Below, piece by piece: positions 33,705 to 41,188 of a DNA stretch of 43,575 nt. Each line of letters begins with the position of its first letter. Within the stretch, counting starts at the first letter, position 1. A model generated the notes under the pieces. That model searched no databases and was not told the origin of the DNA. It saw only the letters and a list, made by a program, of their open reading frames with translations. Origin of the DNA: an uncultured Eubacteriales bacterium (lineage in GTDB: Bacteria > Bacillota > Clostridia > Christensenellales > Aristaeellaceae). The translations under genes were made by a program, and so were the position numbers. Where the stretch lies: NCBI GenBank assembly GCA_902765305.1, contig CACWZI010000015.1, positions 1 to 43,575 of the forward strand, given 5' to 3'.

Positions 33705-36106
33705 TGGAACACCCCGTGCAGGCTGTTTTCCCAGCGCTGCAGCTTCGCCTCGTCGTCAAACCAGTATTCGCCGAGCATCTGCAGTATGTCGTAATCCACC
33801 ACGTCCCGCATCCATTCCACCGTGCAATCCTCCGGGCCCTTCAGGCCGCAGAAGTAGCTGTGGCCGATGCAAAAGCCCCTGCCCAGCGCCTTGTCCTGGG
33901 CGATCTCCCGGTTCAGTTCCCGTATGCGCTCGATCAGGGCGTCGAAGGTCTCGTTCTCCAGCCCCGCCTGATACCGCCTGAAGCCCTCGGAATCGAAGCC
34001 GGGCTCCATGTCGAAGAAGCTGAACCGGCGGCGCAGGGCGTAATCGATCAGCGCCAGGCTGCGGTCCGCGGTGTTCATCATGCCGATGATGTACAGGTTG
34101 CCCGGCACCGAGAAGGGCACGTCGCTGTAGGCCAGTTTGACCTTCGCGTCCCGGTAATCCGGCTCGATCAGCATCAGCAGCTCGCCGAAGATCCTGCTCA
34201 GGTTGCCGCGGTTGATCTCGTCGATGATGAAGAAGTGGGGAAGCTCCGGTCGGTTGTTGGCCCTCTGGCAGAAGCGGTGGAACACGCCGGTCTTCAGCGC
34301 GAAGCCGCTGTCCTCCGGCTTGTAGCCCATCACGAAATCCTCATAGGAATAGTTCTGGTGGAACTGCACGAACTCGATGCGGCTGTCGTCCTGCTCGCCC
34401 ATGATCGACCAGGCCAGCCGCCGGGCCGCGAAGGTCTTGCCCACGCCGGGCGCGCCCTGCAATATGATGTTCTTTTTGCGCAGCAGCACCGCCTTCAGGC
34501 GGTCGTAGCGGGCTTCGCTGAGGTACATGTCGCGCAGGAAGGCGGCCTTGTCGTAGATATCCGCCGCCTTTGCCACGGCGGCGGGGTTTTCCTCCCGCAC
34601 CAGGTCCATGATGAAGTCGAACTCGCCGCGGGTCAGCTTGAACAGGCTGCCCTGGGCGTTGGTAAAGTATTCCATGTGCTCCAGCTCGGGGCACGACTTC
34701 AGGGTCGCCAGGTCGATGGGCTCGGCGAAGCCCTCGAGCTTCTCAAAGGTCAGCTTTTCGCCGTCCTGTTCGGCTACCACCCTCGCCAGCCCGACCACCT
34801 GCTTGACGGGGTGGGACTCGTAGCAGACGATCATGTCGCCAACCCGGGCGTCCAGGAAATTCTGGAAGATGCGTCGCTTGTTGCCGTTTTCGTTGTACAG
34901 CGTATAATCCTGCGCCTCTCCCACGGCAATGCTGGAGAAGCTCCAGATTCGGGGATTGGCGTTCAGCCACCAATACTGTCTGTCCGTCTCTTCCTCGTCC
35001 GCCGTCACATAGAGTGGAATGTCCGACAGGTCTACCCGGTCCAGCGCCTGCGCCAGCTCGTCCCGCAGCTTCCAGATGTATACGCCGTGATCGATGCTCT
35101 TGTCGGCTTTCCTTCCAAGGTAGAGGATCGGCCACCATCGGGAATTATCAGAGTCCCTCGGCATCACGGGGCAGCCCGTCTTTTCGGCGATACGCTTGGC
35201 CAGGAAAGAGGAGCCGCTGTTGTAAAAGTTCTTGCTCTCGCCATACTTGACGGCAAGCTGTGTGCAGGTGGCCGCGCCGCCGTAATCCTTGAACCGCTTC
35301 ATGATGGCCAGGCTGTCGGGCGTGAAGACCGTTTCATCCTTCAGCAGCGTCACCCATTGATCGACGGATAATTCAGGGGAATAACCCGAGGGGAACCACT
35401 CTTCCTCGACAGCGCTTGCACTCTCCTCAGTGTAAAAACGGCTGATATAGAAGCCGAAGGTCTGCGTCATGGTTTTGAATTTGGGGTCCGAATAGCATTC
35501 TGCCGTCAAATGCGAATTGAACATCATATCCAATTCATAATCCTGCTTCAGCGCTTCGCATATCTCATCATAGAAGGCCATAAAGGAACGAATGTTACCG
35601 GCATAATCTCCCTGTTTAAATGCGTATGAACCGCCCAGAGCTTTGTTTGTCGCCTTGATTTCACTGAGCTTGAAGATATAATACCTGTCAGGATAGCGCA
35701 GCCAGAGGTAGGTCATGATGGCATTTTCATTCTGGTAGTGCTGTCCCGCGTCAGGGCGCAACCGATCCCTCAGTGCTGCCGCTTTTTGCTTGAATGCGTC
35801 GATGCGCGACCAGAGATCGGAGGTCTCGTCAAACAGCGCAATAAACATTGCGCGTACCGCTTCCGGCGCTTCCTGAGCAAATTTCTCAATCATCCTGCGG
35901 GGGTAGTTGTTCATCGATGCCAACAGATTGTAGGTCTTCTTCAGCGAGGTGTTCAGCATTGCCGCGAAGTCCGGCGCGTTGACGTCCCAGTGGTCCTGGA
36001 ACCACTGGATGGCCTCCCACTTGTACTTCTCGTTCGGCCACTGCCGTCCGACAAAATCCTGCTTGAAGGCCGCCAGCGCGCCTTCGTATTTCTTCTGATC
36101 GAACAT
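33701..36106 (-). CDS. mcrB: McrB, EVE-domain AAA+ GTPase of McrBC system
   Basis: An 801-residue protein in three parts. Residues 1-370 are a helical region of unknown fold. Residues about 378-510 look like an EVE/PUA-like domain (YWWLNANPRIWSFSS, then VGDMIVCYESHPVKQVVGLARV), which would read modified bases in place of the usual McrB DNA-binding domain. Residues 530-801 are the AAA+ GTPase: Walker A GAPGVGKTF from 551, Walker B FIIDEINRG (Asp629-Glu630) and the McrB signature MNTADRS (about 677). ATG 36106 is chosen since the in-frame GTG at 36133 would lie upstream of the predicted transcript start. Confidence 0.9.
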   Translation of the reverse strand: MFDQKKYEGALAAFKQDFVGRQWPNEKYKWEAIQWFQDHWDVNAPDFAAMLNTSLKKTYNLLASMNNYPRRMIEKFAQEAPEAVRAMFIALFDETSDLWSRIDAFKQKAAALRDRLRPDAGQHYQNENAIMTYLWLRYPDRYYIFKLSEIKATNKALGGSYAFKQGDYAGNIRSFMAFYDEICEALKQDYELDMMFNSHLTAECYSDPKFKTMTQTFGFYISRFYTEESASAVEEEWFPSGYSPELSVDQWVTLLKDETVFTPDSLAIMKRFKDYGGAATCTQLAVKYGESKNFYNSGSSFLAKRIAEKTGCPVMPRDSDNSRWWPILYLGRKADKSIDHGVYIWKLRDELAQALDRVDLSDIPLYVTADEEETDRQYWWLNANPRIWSFSSIAVGEAQDYTLYNENGNKRRIFQNFLDARVGDMIVCYESHPVKQVVGLARVVAEQDGEKLTFEKLEGFAEPIDLATLKSCPELEHMEYFTNAQGSLFKLTRGEFDFIMDLVREENPAAVAKAADIYDKAAFLRDMYLSEARYDRLKAVLLRKKNIILQGAPGVGKTFAARRLAWSIMGEQDDSRIEFVQFHQNYSYEDFVMGYKPEDSGFALKTGVFHRFCQRANNRPELPHFFIIDEINRGNLSRIFGELLMLIEPDYRDAKVKLAYSDVPFSVPGNLYIIGMMNTADRSLALIDYALRRRFSFFDMEPGFDSEGFRRYQAGLENETFDALIERIRELNREIAQDKALGRGFCIGHSYFCGLKGPEDCTVEWMRDVVDYDILQMLGEYWFDDEAKLQRWENSLHGVFQ

Positions 36107-36133
36107 AGCTGTAATCCCATCCTCTCCACCCAC

Positions 36134-36139
36134 ATTATA
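36134..36139 (-). promoter_or_regulatory. extended -10 promoter of the mcrBC-dinB unit
   Basis: On the minus strand TGA-TATAAT forms an extended -10; TGGACG, 17 bp upstream, is a 4/6 -35. Confidence 0.55.
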
Positions 36140-36215
36140 TCAGGAATTGGATTCTCCGTCCACAACAAAACGCCGTTCGCCCCTCATTTCGAGCCCTTCA
36201 GCGCTTCCAGCCGAA

Positions 36216-36239
36216 CCCTAAAGGACTAGCTTTGCGTCG
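36216..36239 (-). repeat. single 24-bp repeat copy capping the regulator remnant
   Basis: A minus-strand copy (two or fewer mismatches) of the unit in the 36332-36487 array, in opposite orientation to it. It supplies the last residues and stop of the regulator remnant. Confidence 0.8.
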
Positions 36240-36588
36240 GTGCCATGTAGAGCATCGCGGCGTCCCGGAAGCGCCGGGGGTCCAGGCCGCAGCAGTCCCG
36301 TATGCGCTTGAGCCGGTATTGCAGCGTGTTGCGACGCGAAGCTAGTCCTTTAGGGCGACGCGAAGCTAGTCCTTTAGGGCGACGCGAAGCTAGTCCTTTA
36401 GGGCGACGCGAAGCTAGTCCTTTAGGGCGTCCTTTAGGGCGACGCGAAGCTAGTCCATTAGGGCGACGCGAAGCTAGTCCTTTAGGGACGTGCAGAAAGC
36501 ACCGGCCCACCGTCTCCTTGAGGGATATTTCACACGCGAAGTAGACGCCCGGCAGCGCCCGGTCCGCCGGGCTGAGCTGGCCGAGGCA
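36226..36588 (-). pseudogene. PucR/CdaR-family regulator C-terminal remnant split by a repeat array
   Basis: The open frame reads LSPADRALPGVYFACEIS, SLKETVGRCFLHV, then about 52 residues of repeat-encoded GLASRRPK, then RNTLQYRLKRIRDCCGLDP and RRFRDAAMLYMAP. The two ends match the PucR/CdaR C-terminal helix-turn-helix (family pattern ...ETA..L..HRNTL.YRL.RI..L.GLD); the insertion falls in the middle of the HRNTL motif. The N-terminal bulk of the gene is missing: a TAG at 36589-36591 precedes and a MITE follows. Not functional as a DNA-binding protein in this form. Confidence 0.75.
36332..36487. repeat. tandem array of a 24-bp unit, six copies plus a 12-bp partial
   Basis: Full copies start at 36332, 36356, 36380, 36404, 36440 and 36464; a 12-bp half copy is at 36428-36439. 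The unit begins CGACGCGAAGCTAGTC and ends CTTTAGGG; copy five has ATTAGGG. Units are 8 codons and the half is 4, so the array stays open in the host frame. Copies are contiguous, with no spacers. Confidence 0.95.
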
Positions 36589-36594
36589 CTATAG

Positions 36595-36749
36595 TTAAGG
36601 AAATACCGCGCAATTAAGGTGGTCAGCTGGCGAGTGAATTTTTCGACAGATGCAATTGCAGATTTCGAAGGTTTACTGGCGGTAAATCGAGACAGATGTC
36701 GGAAAAGGCACCGCCAGATGTGCCGCCGTATTGTGCGGTATTTCCTTAA
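36595..36749. mobile_element. 155-bp MITE-like element with 20-bp terminal inverted repeats
   Basis: The left end TTAAGGAAATACCGCGCAAT (36595-36614) and the right end (36730-36749) are inverted copies with one mismatch. The inside is non-coding and has no transposase; GACAGATG appears twice. The ends TTAA suggest TTAA or TA target choice. It lies at the truncated edge of the regulator remnant. Confidence 0.75.
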
Positions 36750-36803
36750 TATTTTAGCTTGATTATTGTTATATATAATATATCATTTTTGCGTGGATTT
36801 TGC

Positions 36804-36809
36804 TACAAT
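36804..36809 (+). promoter_or_regulatory. extended -10 of the glycerate kinase gene
   Basis: TGC-TACAAT, 35 bases before the ATG, in an AT-rich tract (36750-36800). No strong -35. Confidence 0.45.
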
Positions 36810-36844
36810 TATTTCAGCCAATAAACAACGGGGAGGTCAGACAC

Positions 36845-37996
36845 ATGAAATTTCTGTTTGCTTCGGATTCCTTCAAGGGCACGCTGACCAGCGCGCAGAC
36901 CGTGGAGCTGCTGGCGAAGGCGGCGACGGACGTGTTCGGTGAGATCGAGTACAGCGGCGTGCCGGTGGCCGACGGCGGCGAGGGCACCACGGACGCGGTG
37001 GTGGCGGCGGAGAACGGCCAGTGGATCGAGACCGAGGTCTGCGGCCCGATGATGGAGAAGGTCACGGCCCGCTACGGCAGGCTGGACGATCGCCGGGCGG
37101 TGATCGAGATGGCGGCGGCCTCGGGGCTGCCCCTGGTGCCGCTGGATCGACGCAACCCGCTGAAGGCTACCAGCTACGGCACAGGGGAGCTGATCCGCCA
37201 CGCGCTGGGCCAGGGCTTCACGGACATCTCCATCGCCATCGGCGGCAGCGCCACCAACGACGGCGGCATGGGCTGCGTGCGGGCGCTGGGCGGACGCTTC
37301 CTGGACGCCGAGGGCCGCGAGCTGGAGGGCAGGGGAGAGGACCTGGAGAAGGTGTGCGCCATCGACGTCTCCACGCTGGACCACCGCCTGGCCAACGCAA
37401 AGATCACGGTGATGTGCGACGTGACCAATCCCCTGTGCGGGGAAAACGGCGCGACCTGGACCTTCGGGGCCCAGAAGGGCGCGACGCCTGAGATGCAGGC
37501 GCGGCTGGAGGCCGGCATGGTGAACTACCGCGACGTGATCTGCCGCCAGTTCGGCATCGACCCCGACGCCATCAAGGGCGCCGGCGCGGCGGGCGGCCTG
37601 GGCGCGGCGCTGGTGTTCCTGGGCGGCGAGATGAAGTCCGGCATCGACACCGTGCTCGACCTGATCGGCTTCGACGCCCGCCTGGAGGGCGCGGACCTGG
37701 TGGTCACCGGCGAGGGCCGCACCGACTGGCAGAGCTGCTTCGGCAAGGTGATGCAGGGCGTGGGCGAGCGCGCCGCGAAGAAGGACGTGATCGCCGTGGG
37801 CCTCAGCGGCTCCCTGGGCAGGAACGCCTGGCAGATCTTCGACCACGGCATCGCCTCCCTGATGACCACCGTGGACGCGCCCATGCCCCTGGAGGAGGCC
37901 CTGGGCCGGGCGGAAGAGCTGTACTACCTGGGCGCGGTGCGCATGTTCCGCTTCATCAAGGCGGGCATGGACCTGAAGAAGAGGGAGGATGCATAA
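36845..37996 (+). CDS. glxK: glycerate kinase (GlxK/GarK family)
   Basis: A 383-residue kinase phosphorylating D-glycerate with ATP, in glycerate, glucarate or glyoxylate breakdown. Family blocks are complete: FLFASDSFKGTLTSAQ at the start, GVPVADGGEGTTDA, ASGLPLVP, IAIGGSATNDGGMGCVRALGGRF, CDVTNPLCGENGA, GAGAAGGLGAALVFLGGE and VVTGEGRTDWQS. GGGAGG nine bases before the ATG sets the start. Stands alone between a promoter and a strong terminator. With KDG kinase nearby, sugar-acid catabolism is the likely context. Confidence 0.94.
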   Translation: MKFLFASDSFKGTLTSAQTVELLAKAATDVFGEIEYSGVPVADGGEGTTDAVVAAENGQWIETEVCGPMMEKVTARYGRLDDRRAVIEMAAASGLPLVPLDRRNPLKATSYGTGELIRHALGQGFTDISIAIGGSATNDGGMGCVRALGGRFLDAEGRELEGRGEDLEKVCAIDVSTLDHRLANAKITVMCDVTNPLCGENGATWTFGAQKGATPEMQARLEAGMVNYRDVICRQFGIDPDAIKGAGAAGGLGAALVFLGGEMKSGIDTVLDLIGFDARLEGADLVVTGEGRTDWQSCFGKVMQGVGERAAKKDVIAVGLSGSLGRNAWQIFDHGIASLMTTVDAPMPLEEALGRAEELYYLGAVRMFRFIKAGMDLKKREDA

Positions 37997-38073
37997 GCGT
38001 CCCCTTCGAAGCCTGCGTCGGCCTGACCGCAACGCTGGTGAGCGTGGTTTTGTTTTTGGTGTTTGGATAAATG

Positions 38074-38121
38074 AAAGCTGCCAGGCGGCAATCCCATTCG
38101 GGATTGCCGCCCGGCAGCTTT
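38074..38121. terminator. 22-bp stem terminator between glycerate kinase and the GGDEF remnant
   Basis: Arms 38074-38095 and 38100-38121 pair with a single A-C mismatch around ATTC; TT follows on plus, and the left arm starts AAA for the minus strand. Confidence 0.85.
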
Positions 38122-38132
38122 TCCAATACCCG

Positions 38133-38990
38133 TCATCGGGCCCTGTGCCGGGCCTCCTTGATCTGGTACATCCGGGTGTCGCTGTCGTGGATGCAGCCTT
38201 CGATGGTGTCCAGCTCGGTCAGCCGCTTTGTGGTGCAGCCTGCGCTGGCGGAGACCGTGAAGCTGCGGTCTTCCTCGGCGTTGAGCCGGTCCAGCGCCTG
38301 GTCGAAATGCGCCAGGAAGGCGTCCGCCTCGCCGTTGCCCGCGGAGGGCAGGAAGATCAGGAACTCGTCCCCGCCGATGCGCGCGCCGATGCCGTCCTTC
38401 CCAAGCGCCGCCTTGATGGCCCGCGCCAGCAGCCGGATGGCGAAATCCCCGGCGGCGTGGCCGAAATTGTCGTTGATGTGTTTGAGCCGGTCCATGTCGA
38501 TGCTGATAAAGGCCACGGTTGCGCCGGCGAGGTTGTGCCAGATGGGCTCCAGGCGCTCCATGAAGCCCCGGCGGTTCAAAAGCCCCGTCAGCAGGTCCGT
38601 GACACTGCTCATGCGTCGCTCCTCGTACAGCCGGATGAGCTCTGTGCGCCGGTTCCCGATATAATAGGAATAGGGCATCACCGTGCCCGTCGTGCCCACG
38701 CGCAGCGTAAACGCGGGGTCCTCTGCCGGCGGGATGTCCGGCAGGGTCTCCTCGTCGCGAATGACCCATCGGTCATACATGTCGTCCAGCGTGCCGTCCG
38801 CCTTGCTTTCCCGGATGAAGGCGTTCAGCCTTTGGGTGAGGCTGGGGATCGGGGATACCGGAGAGATGGCTACAGCGATCCTGTTTATGGCATAGTTCGC
38901 CTCCAACAGGCGCACGCCTTCTGCATTAAGGGTAATATTCAGGACATCAAAACCGCAAAACAGTCTATTGAGGGCGTTTTTTTGTACAGT
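38133..38990 (-). pseudogene. decayed SBP3-GGDEF (diguanylate cyclase) gene
   Basis: The C-terminal 165 residues are a GGDEF domain with SVTDLLTGLLNRRGF, DMDRLKHINDNFGHAAGD and an intact ARIGGDEFLIF site; no RxxD inhibitory site precedes it. Upstream, SLTQRLNAFIRESKADGTLDDMYDRW and TLRVGTTGTVMPYSYYIGN are pieces of family-3 binding-protein domains, but most of these domains and the membrane segment are gone. The frame is open only to TGA at 38991; just past a 7-bp T run (38977-38983) the neighbouring frame continues protein-like (PSFNDRIADELYKK), so a frameshift is likely. No good start is found. Any remaining product could only start inside, near 38915. Confidence 0.6.
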
Positions 38991-39075
38991 TCATCTGCTA
39001 TCCTGTCATTGAACGAAGGGCAGAGCCCTTCCTCCGGCAGCCCGCCGGCAATTCCAGTGAGATGAGGTGGCAGAT

Positions 39076-39204
39076 ATGTTCATACCCAAGGGCTATTACA
39101 CCAGTCAGGGCTATACCGGCTTCCTGCCGGACGGCAGCCGCATGGCCTTTCCCACCCAGGAAGAATACATCGACTACGTTGAAGAGCTGCACAGCGCGGC
39201 ATGA
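39076..39204 (+). CDS. 42-residue small protein of unknown function
   Basis: A short gene with all the signs of being real: GATGAGG eight bases before the ATG, a compact tyrosine-rich product (MFIPKGYYTSQGYTGFLPDG, then SRMAFPTQEEYIDYVEEL) and a perfect terminator directly after the stop. It is acidic, lacks a membrane segment or cysteines, and looks like one small beta-hairpin plus helix. No family is recognised with certainty. It overlaps the shifted upstream end of the GGDEF remnant on the other strand. Confidence 0.65.
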   Translation: MFIPKGYYTSQGYTGFLPDGSRMAFPTQEEYIDYVEELHSAA

Positions 39205-39218
39205 CGGAGGCATTCGAA

Positions 39219-39255
39219 AAAATGAATCGGACTGTAACGCAGTCCGATTCATTTT
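39219..39255. terminator. 16-bp perfect stem, bidirectional terminator
   Basis: AAAATGAATCGGACTG (39219-39234) pairs with 39240-39255 around TAACG; it ends in TTTT on plus and in the mirrored run on minus, serving the 42-codon gene and kdgK. Confidence 0.85.
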
Positions 39256-39261
39256 GGATGA

Positions 39262-40356
39262 TTACCGCTGCACGCGGGCGCTGCCGTCACCCATCAGGCT
39301 CTCCACTTCCTTCAAACGGGCCATGGAGGTGTCGCCGGGGGTGGTCATGGCCAGCGCGCCGTGGGCCGCGCCGTAGTTGACGGCCTTTTCCACGTCGCCG
39401 GTGGTCATCAGGCCGTAGATCAGGCCGGAGGCGAAGCTGTCGCCGCCGCCCACGCGGTCGAAGATGTCCAGGGCCGGATAATCCTTGGCCTTGTAGGTCT
39501 TGCCCTCGCCCCAGGCAATGGCGGACCAGTCGTTGCAGGTGGCGGTCTTGACCTGGCGTAGGGTGGTGGCGATGACCTTGAAGTTGGGGTACATCGCGGC
39601 GGCCTCGTTCATCATGATGGCGTAGCCGGCGGGGTCCAGCTTCTTCAGGTTCTTGTCGGTGCCCTTGATCTCGAAGCCCAGGCAGGCAGTGAAGTCCTCC
39701 TCGTTGCCGATGATCACGTCGATGTAGGGGGCGATCTCCTTGTTGACCTCCTGGCACTTGGCCTGGCCGCCGATGTCCCGCCACAGGGAGGGCCGGTAGT
39801 TCAGGTCGTAGGAGACGATGGTGCCGTACTTCTTGGCGGCCTTGATGGCCTCGATGGTGACCTCGGCGGTGGTCTCGGACAGGGCCGCGAAGATGCCGCC
39901 GGTGTGGAACCAGCGGGAGCCGCGCTTGCCGAAGATCTCCTCCCAGTCGATATCGCCCGGCTTCAGCTGGGACACGGCGGTATAGGCGCGGTCGGAGATG
40001 CCCAGCGCGCCGCGTACGCCGTAGCCGCGCTCGGTGAAGTTCAGGCCGTTGCGCACCTTGCGGCCGATGCCGTCGTAGGGCGCCCACTTGATCATCGGGT
40101 CCACGCCGCCCTGGAGGATGCAGTCCTCGACCAGGTAGCCCACGTCGTTTTCGGCCAGGGCTGTCACCACGCCGGTCTTCATGCCGAAGCAGCGCCGCAG
40201 GCCGCGGGCGACGTTGTACTCGCCGCCGCCCTCCCAGACGTTGAAGCTGCGCGCGGTGCGCACGCGGGTCTCGCCGGGATCCAGCCGCAGCATGACCTCG
40301 CCCAGGGAGATCTCGTCATACATACACTGGCTCTTGTCCTTCAGTTTCAGATCCAT
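39262..40356 (-). CDS. kdgK: 2-keto-3-deoxygluconate kinase (PfkB family)
   Basis: A 364-residue PfkB/ribokinase-fold sugar kinase, close to KDG kinases, which phosphorylate 2-keto-3-deoxygluconate from uronate breakdown. The start has ISLGEVMLRLDPGE and WEGGGEYNVARGLRRCFG (substrate-binding glycines); the end has DRVGGGDSFASGLIYGL, with the catalytic Asp in GGGD. VSYDLNYRPSLW is typical of the KDG branch. The second ATG (40356) is chosen: GGAGGG is eight bases before it but only two from the first. No KDPG aldolase or uronate isomerase is in the window. Confidence 0.88.
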   Translation of the reverse strand: MDLKLKDKSQCMYDEISLGEVMLRLDPGETRVRTARSFNVWEGGGEYNVARGLRRCFGMKTGVVTALAENDVGYLVEDCILQGGVDPMIKWAPYDGIGRKVRNGLNFTERGYGVRGALGISDRAYTAVSQLKPGDIDWEEIFGKRGSRWFHTGGIFAALSETTAEVTIEAIKAAKKYGTIVSYDLNYRPSLWRDIGGQAKCQEVNKEIAPYIDVIIGNEEDFTACLGFEIKGTDKNLKKLDPAGYAIMMNEAAAMYPNFKVIATTLRQVKTATCNDWSAIAWGEGKTYKAKDYPALDIFDRVGGGDSFASGLIYGLMTTGDVEKAVNYGAAHGALAMTTPGDTSMARLKEVESLMGDGSARVQR

Positions 40357-40417
40357 AGTCATCGCCCTCCATTTACAATGTCAATATTCTTTCCAGGTCC
40401 ATTGGCCCCCTGTTTGC

Positions 40418-40446
40418 ATTATAAATGAATAACCGGCTTCTGTCAA
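40418..40446 (-). promoter_or_regulatory. perfect consensus sigma-A promoter of kdgK
   Basis: On the minus strand TTGACA (40441-40446), 17-bp spacer, TATAAT (40418-40423). A near-palindrome GGTCCATTGGCC lies downstream (about 40396-40407) and could be an operator, which a promoter this strong would need. Confidence 0.85.
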
Positions 40447-40471
40447 TGAATTTCCTGTTTGTCCTGTCCCT

Positions 40472-41188
40472 TCAATCCTCTCCGTCCGCCATGCGGTAGC
40501 CCACGCCCACCTCGGTGAAGATGTACCTCGGCTCGCTGGGGTTGGGTTCGAGCTTGCGGCGGATGCTGGCCATGTGCACCCGCAGGATCTTGTTGTCGTT
40601 GCTGGCCGAGGGGCCCCACAGCTCCCTCAGCATGGTCCTGTAGGTCAGCACCCGCCCGGCGTGCTGGCCCAGCAGCGCCACGATCCGGAATTCATTCGGG
40701 GTCAGGTGGACGGGTTCGCCCCCCATCAGCACCCGACGCTTGCGGTAGTCGATCTCCATATCACCTACGTGATAGCTGCCGGTGAGGGCGATCTCGTCGT
40801 TGTCCAGGGGCGTGCGCCGGTGGCGAAGGGCGGCGCGTATGCGCGCCAGCAGCTCGATGCTGCCAAAGGGCTTGGTGATGTAGTCGTCGGCCCCCAGGTC
40901 CAGGGCCCCGGCCTTGTCCTGTTCCATGCTGCGGGCCGATATGACGACGATGGGCGTGGAGGTCCACTGGCGCACCCGCTCGATGACCATGGCGCCGTCC
41001 ATGTCCGGCAGACCCAGGTCCAGCAGTATGCAGTCCGGGCAGTGGGAGGCGATCATGTCCAGCGCGAGGCTGCCGCTGCTTACGACGATGGCGTCATAGC
41101 CGTCCGACGACAGCACCGCCCGCAGGAAGGTGCATATGCCCGGGTCGTCCTCCACGATCAGTATCTTGTTGCGAATCTCATTGGCCAT
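40472..41188 (-). CDS. kdpE: OmpR-family response regulator, KdpE-like
   Basis: A 238-residue response regulator. The receiver has the acidic pocket VEDD (14-15), phospho-acceptor Asp57 in CILLDLGLPDMDG and Lys in YITKPFG. The winged-helix effector runs from about 140, with VHLTPNEFRIVALLGQHAGRVLTYRTMLRELWGP and LRVHMASIRRKLEPNPSEPRYIFTEVGVGYRM, close to KdpE. GGAGG precedes the ATG. It overlaps the kinase gene by 11 bases. No kdpFABC potassium pump is in the window, so the targets are unknown. Confidence 0.88.
   Translation of the reverse strand: MANEIRNKILIVEDDPGICTFLRAVLSSDGYDAIVVSSGSLALDMIASHCPDCILLDLGLPDMDGAMVIERVRQWTSTPIVVISARSMEQDKAGALDLGADDYITKPFGSIELLARIRAALRHRRTPLDNDEIALTGSYHVGDMEIDYRKRRVLMGGEPVHLTPNEFRIVALLGQHAGRVLTYRTMLRELWGPSASNDNKILRVHMASIRRKLEPNPSEPRYIFTEVGVGYRMADGED

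Noticed and set aside
36332-36487. CRISPR array
   Set aside because: Units are directly contiguous with no spacers, one is a half copy, the frame continues as a coding remnant, and no cas genes are near.
36226-36510. Real repeat-rich basic protein
   Set aside because: Its middle is a DNA repeat also found in non-coding spacers, and its ends are pieces of a PucR/CdaR DNA-binding domain.
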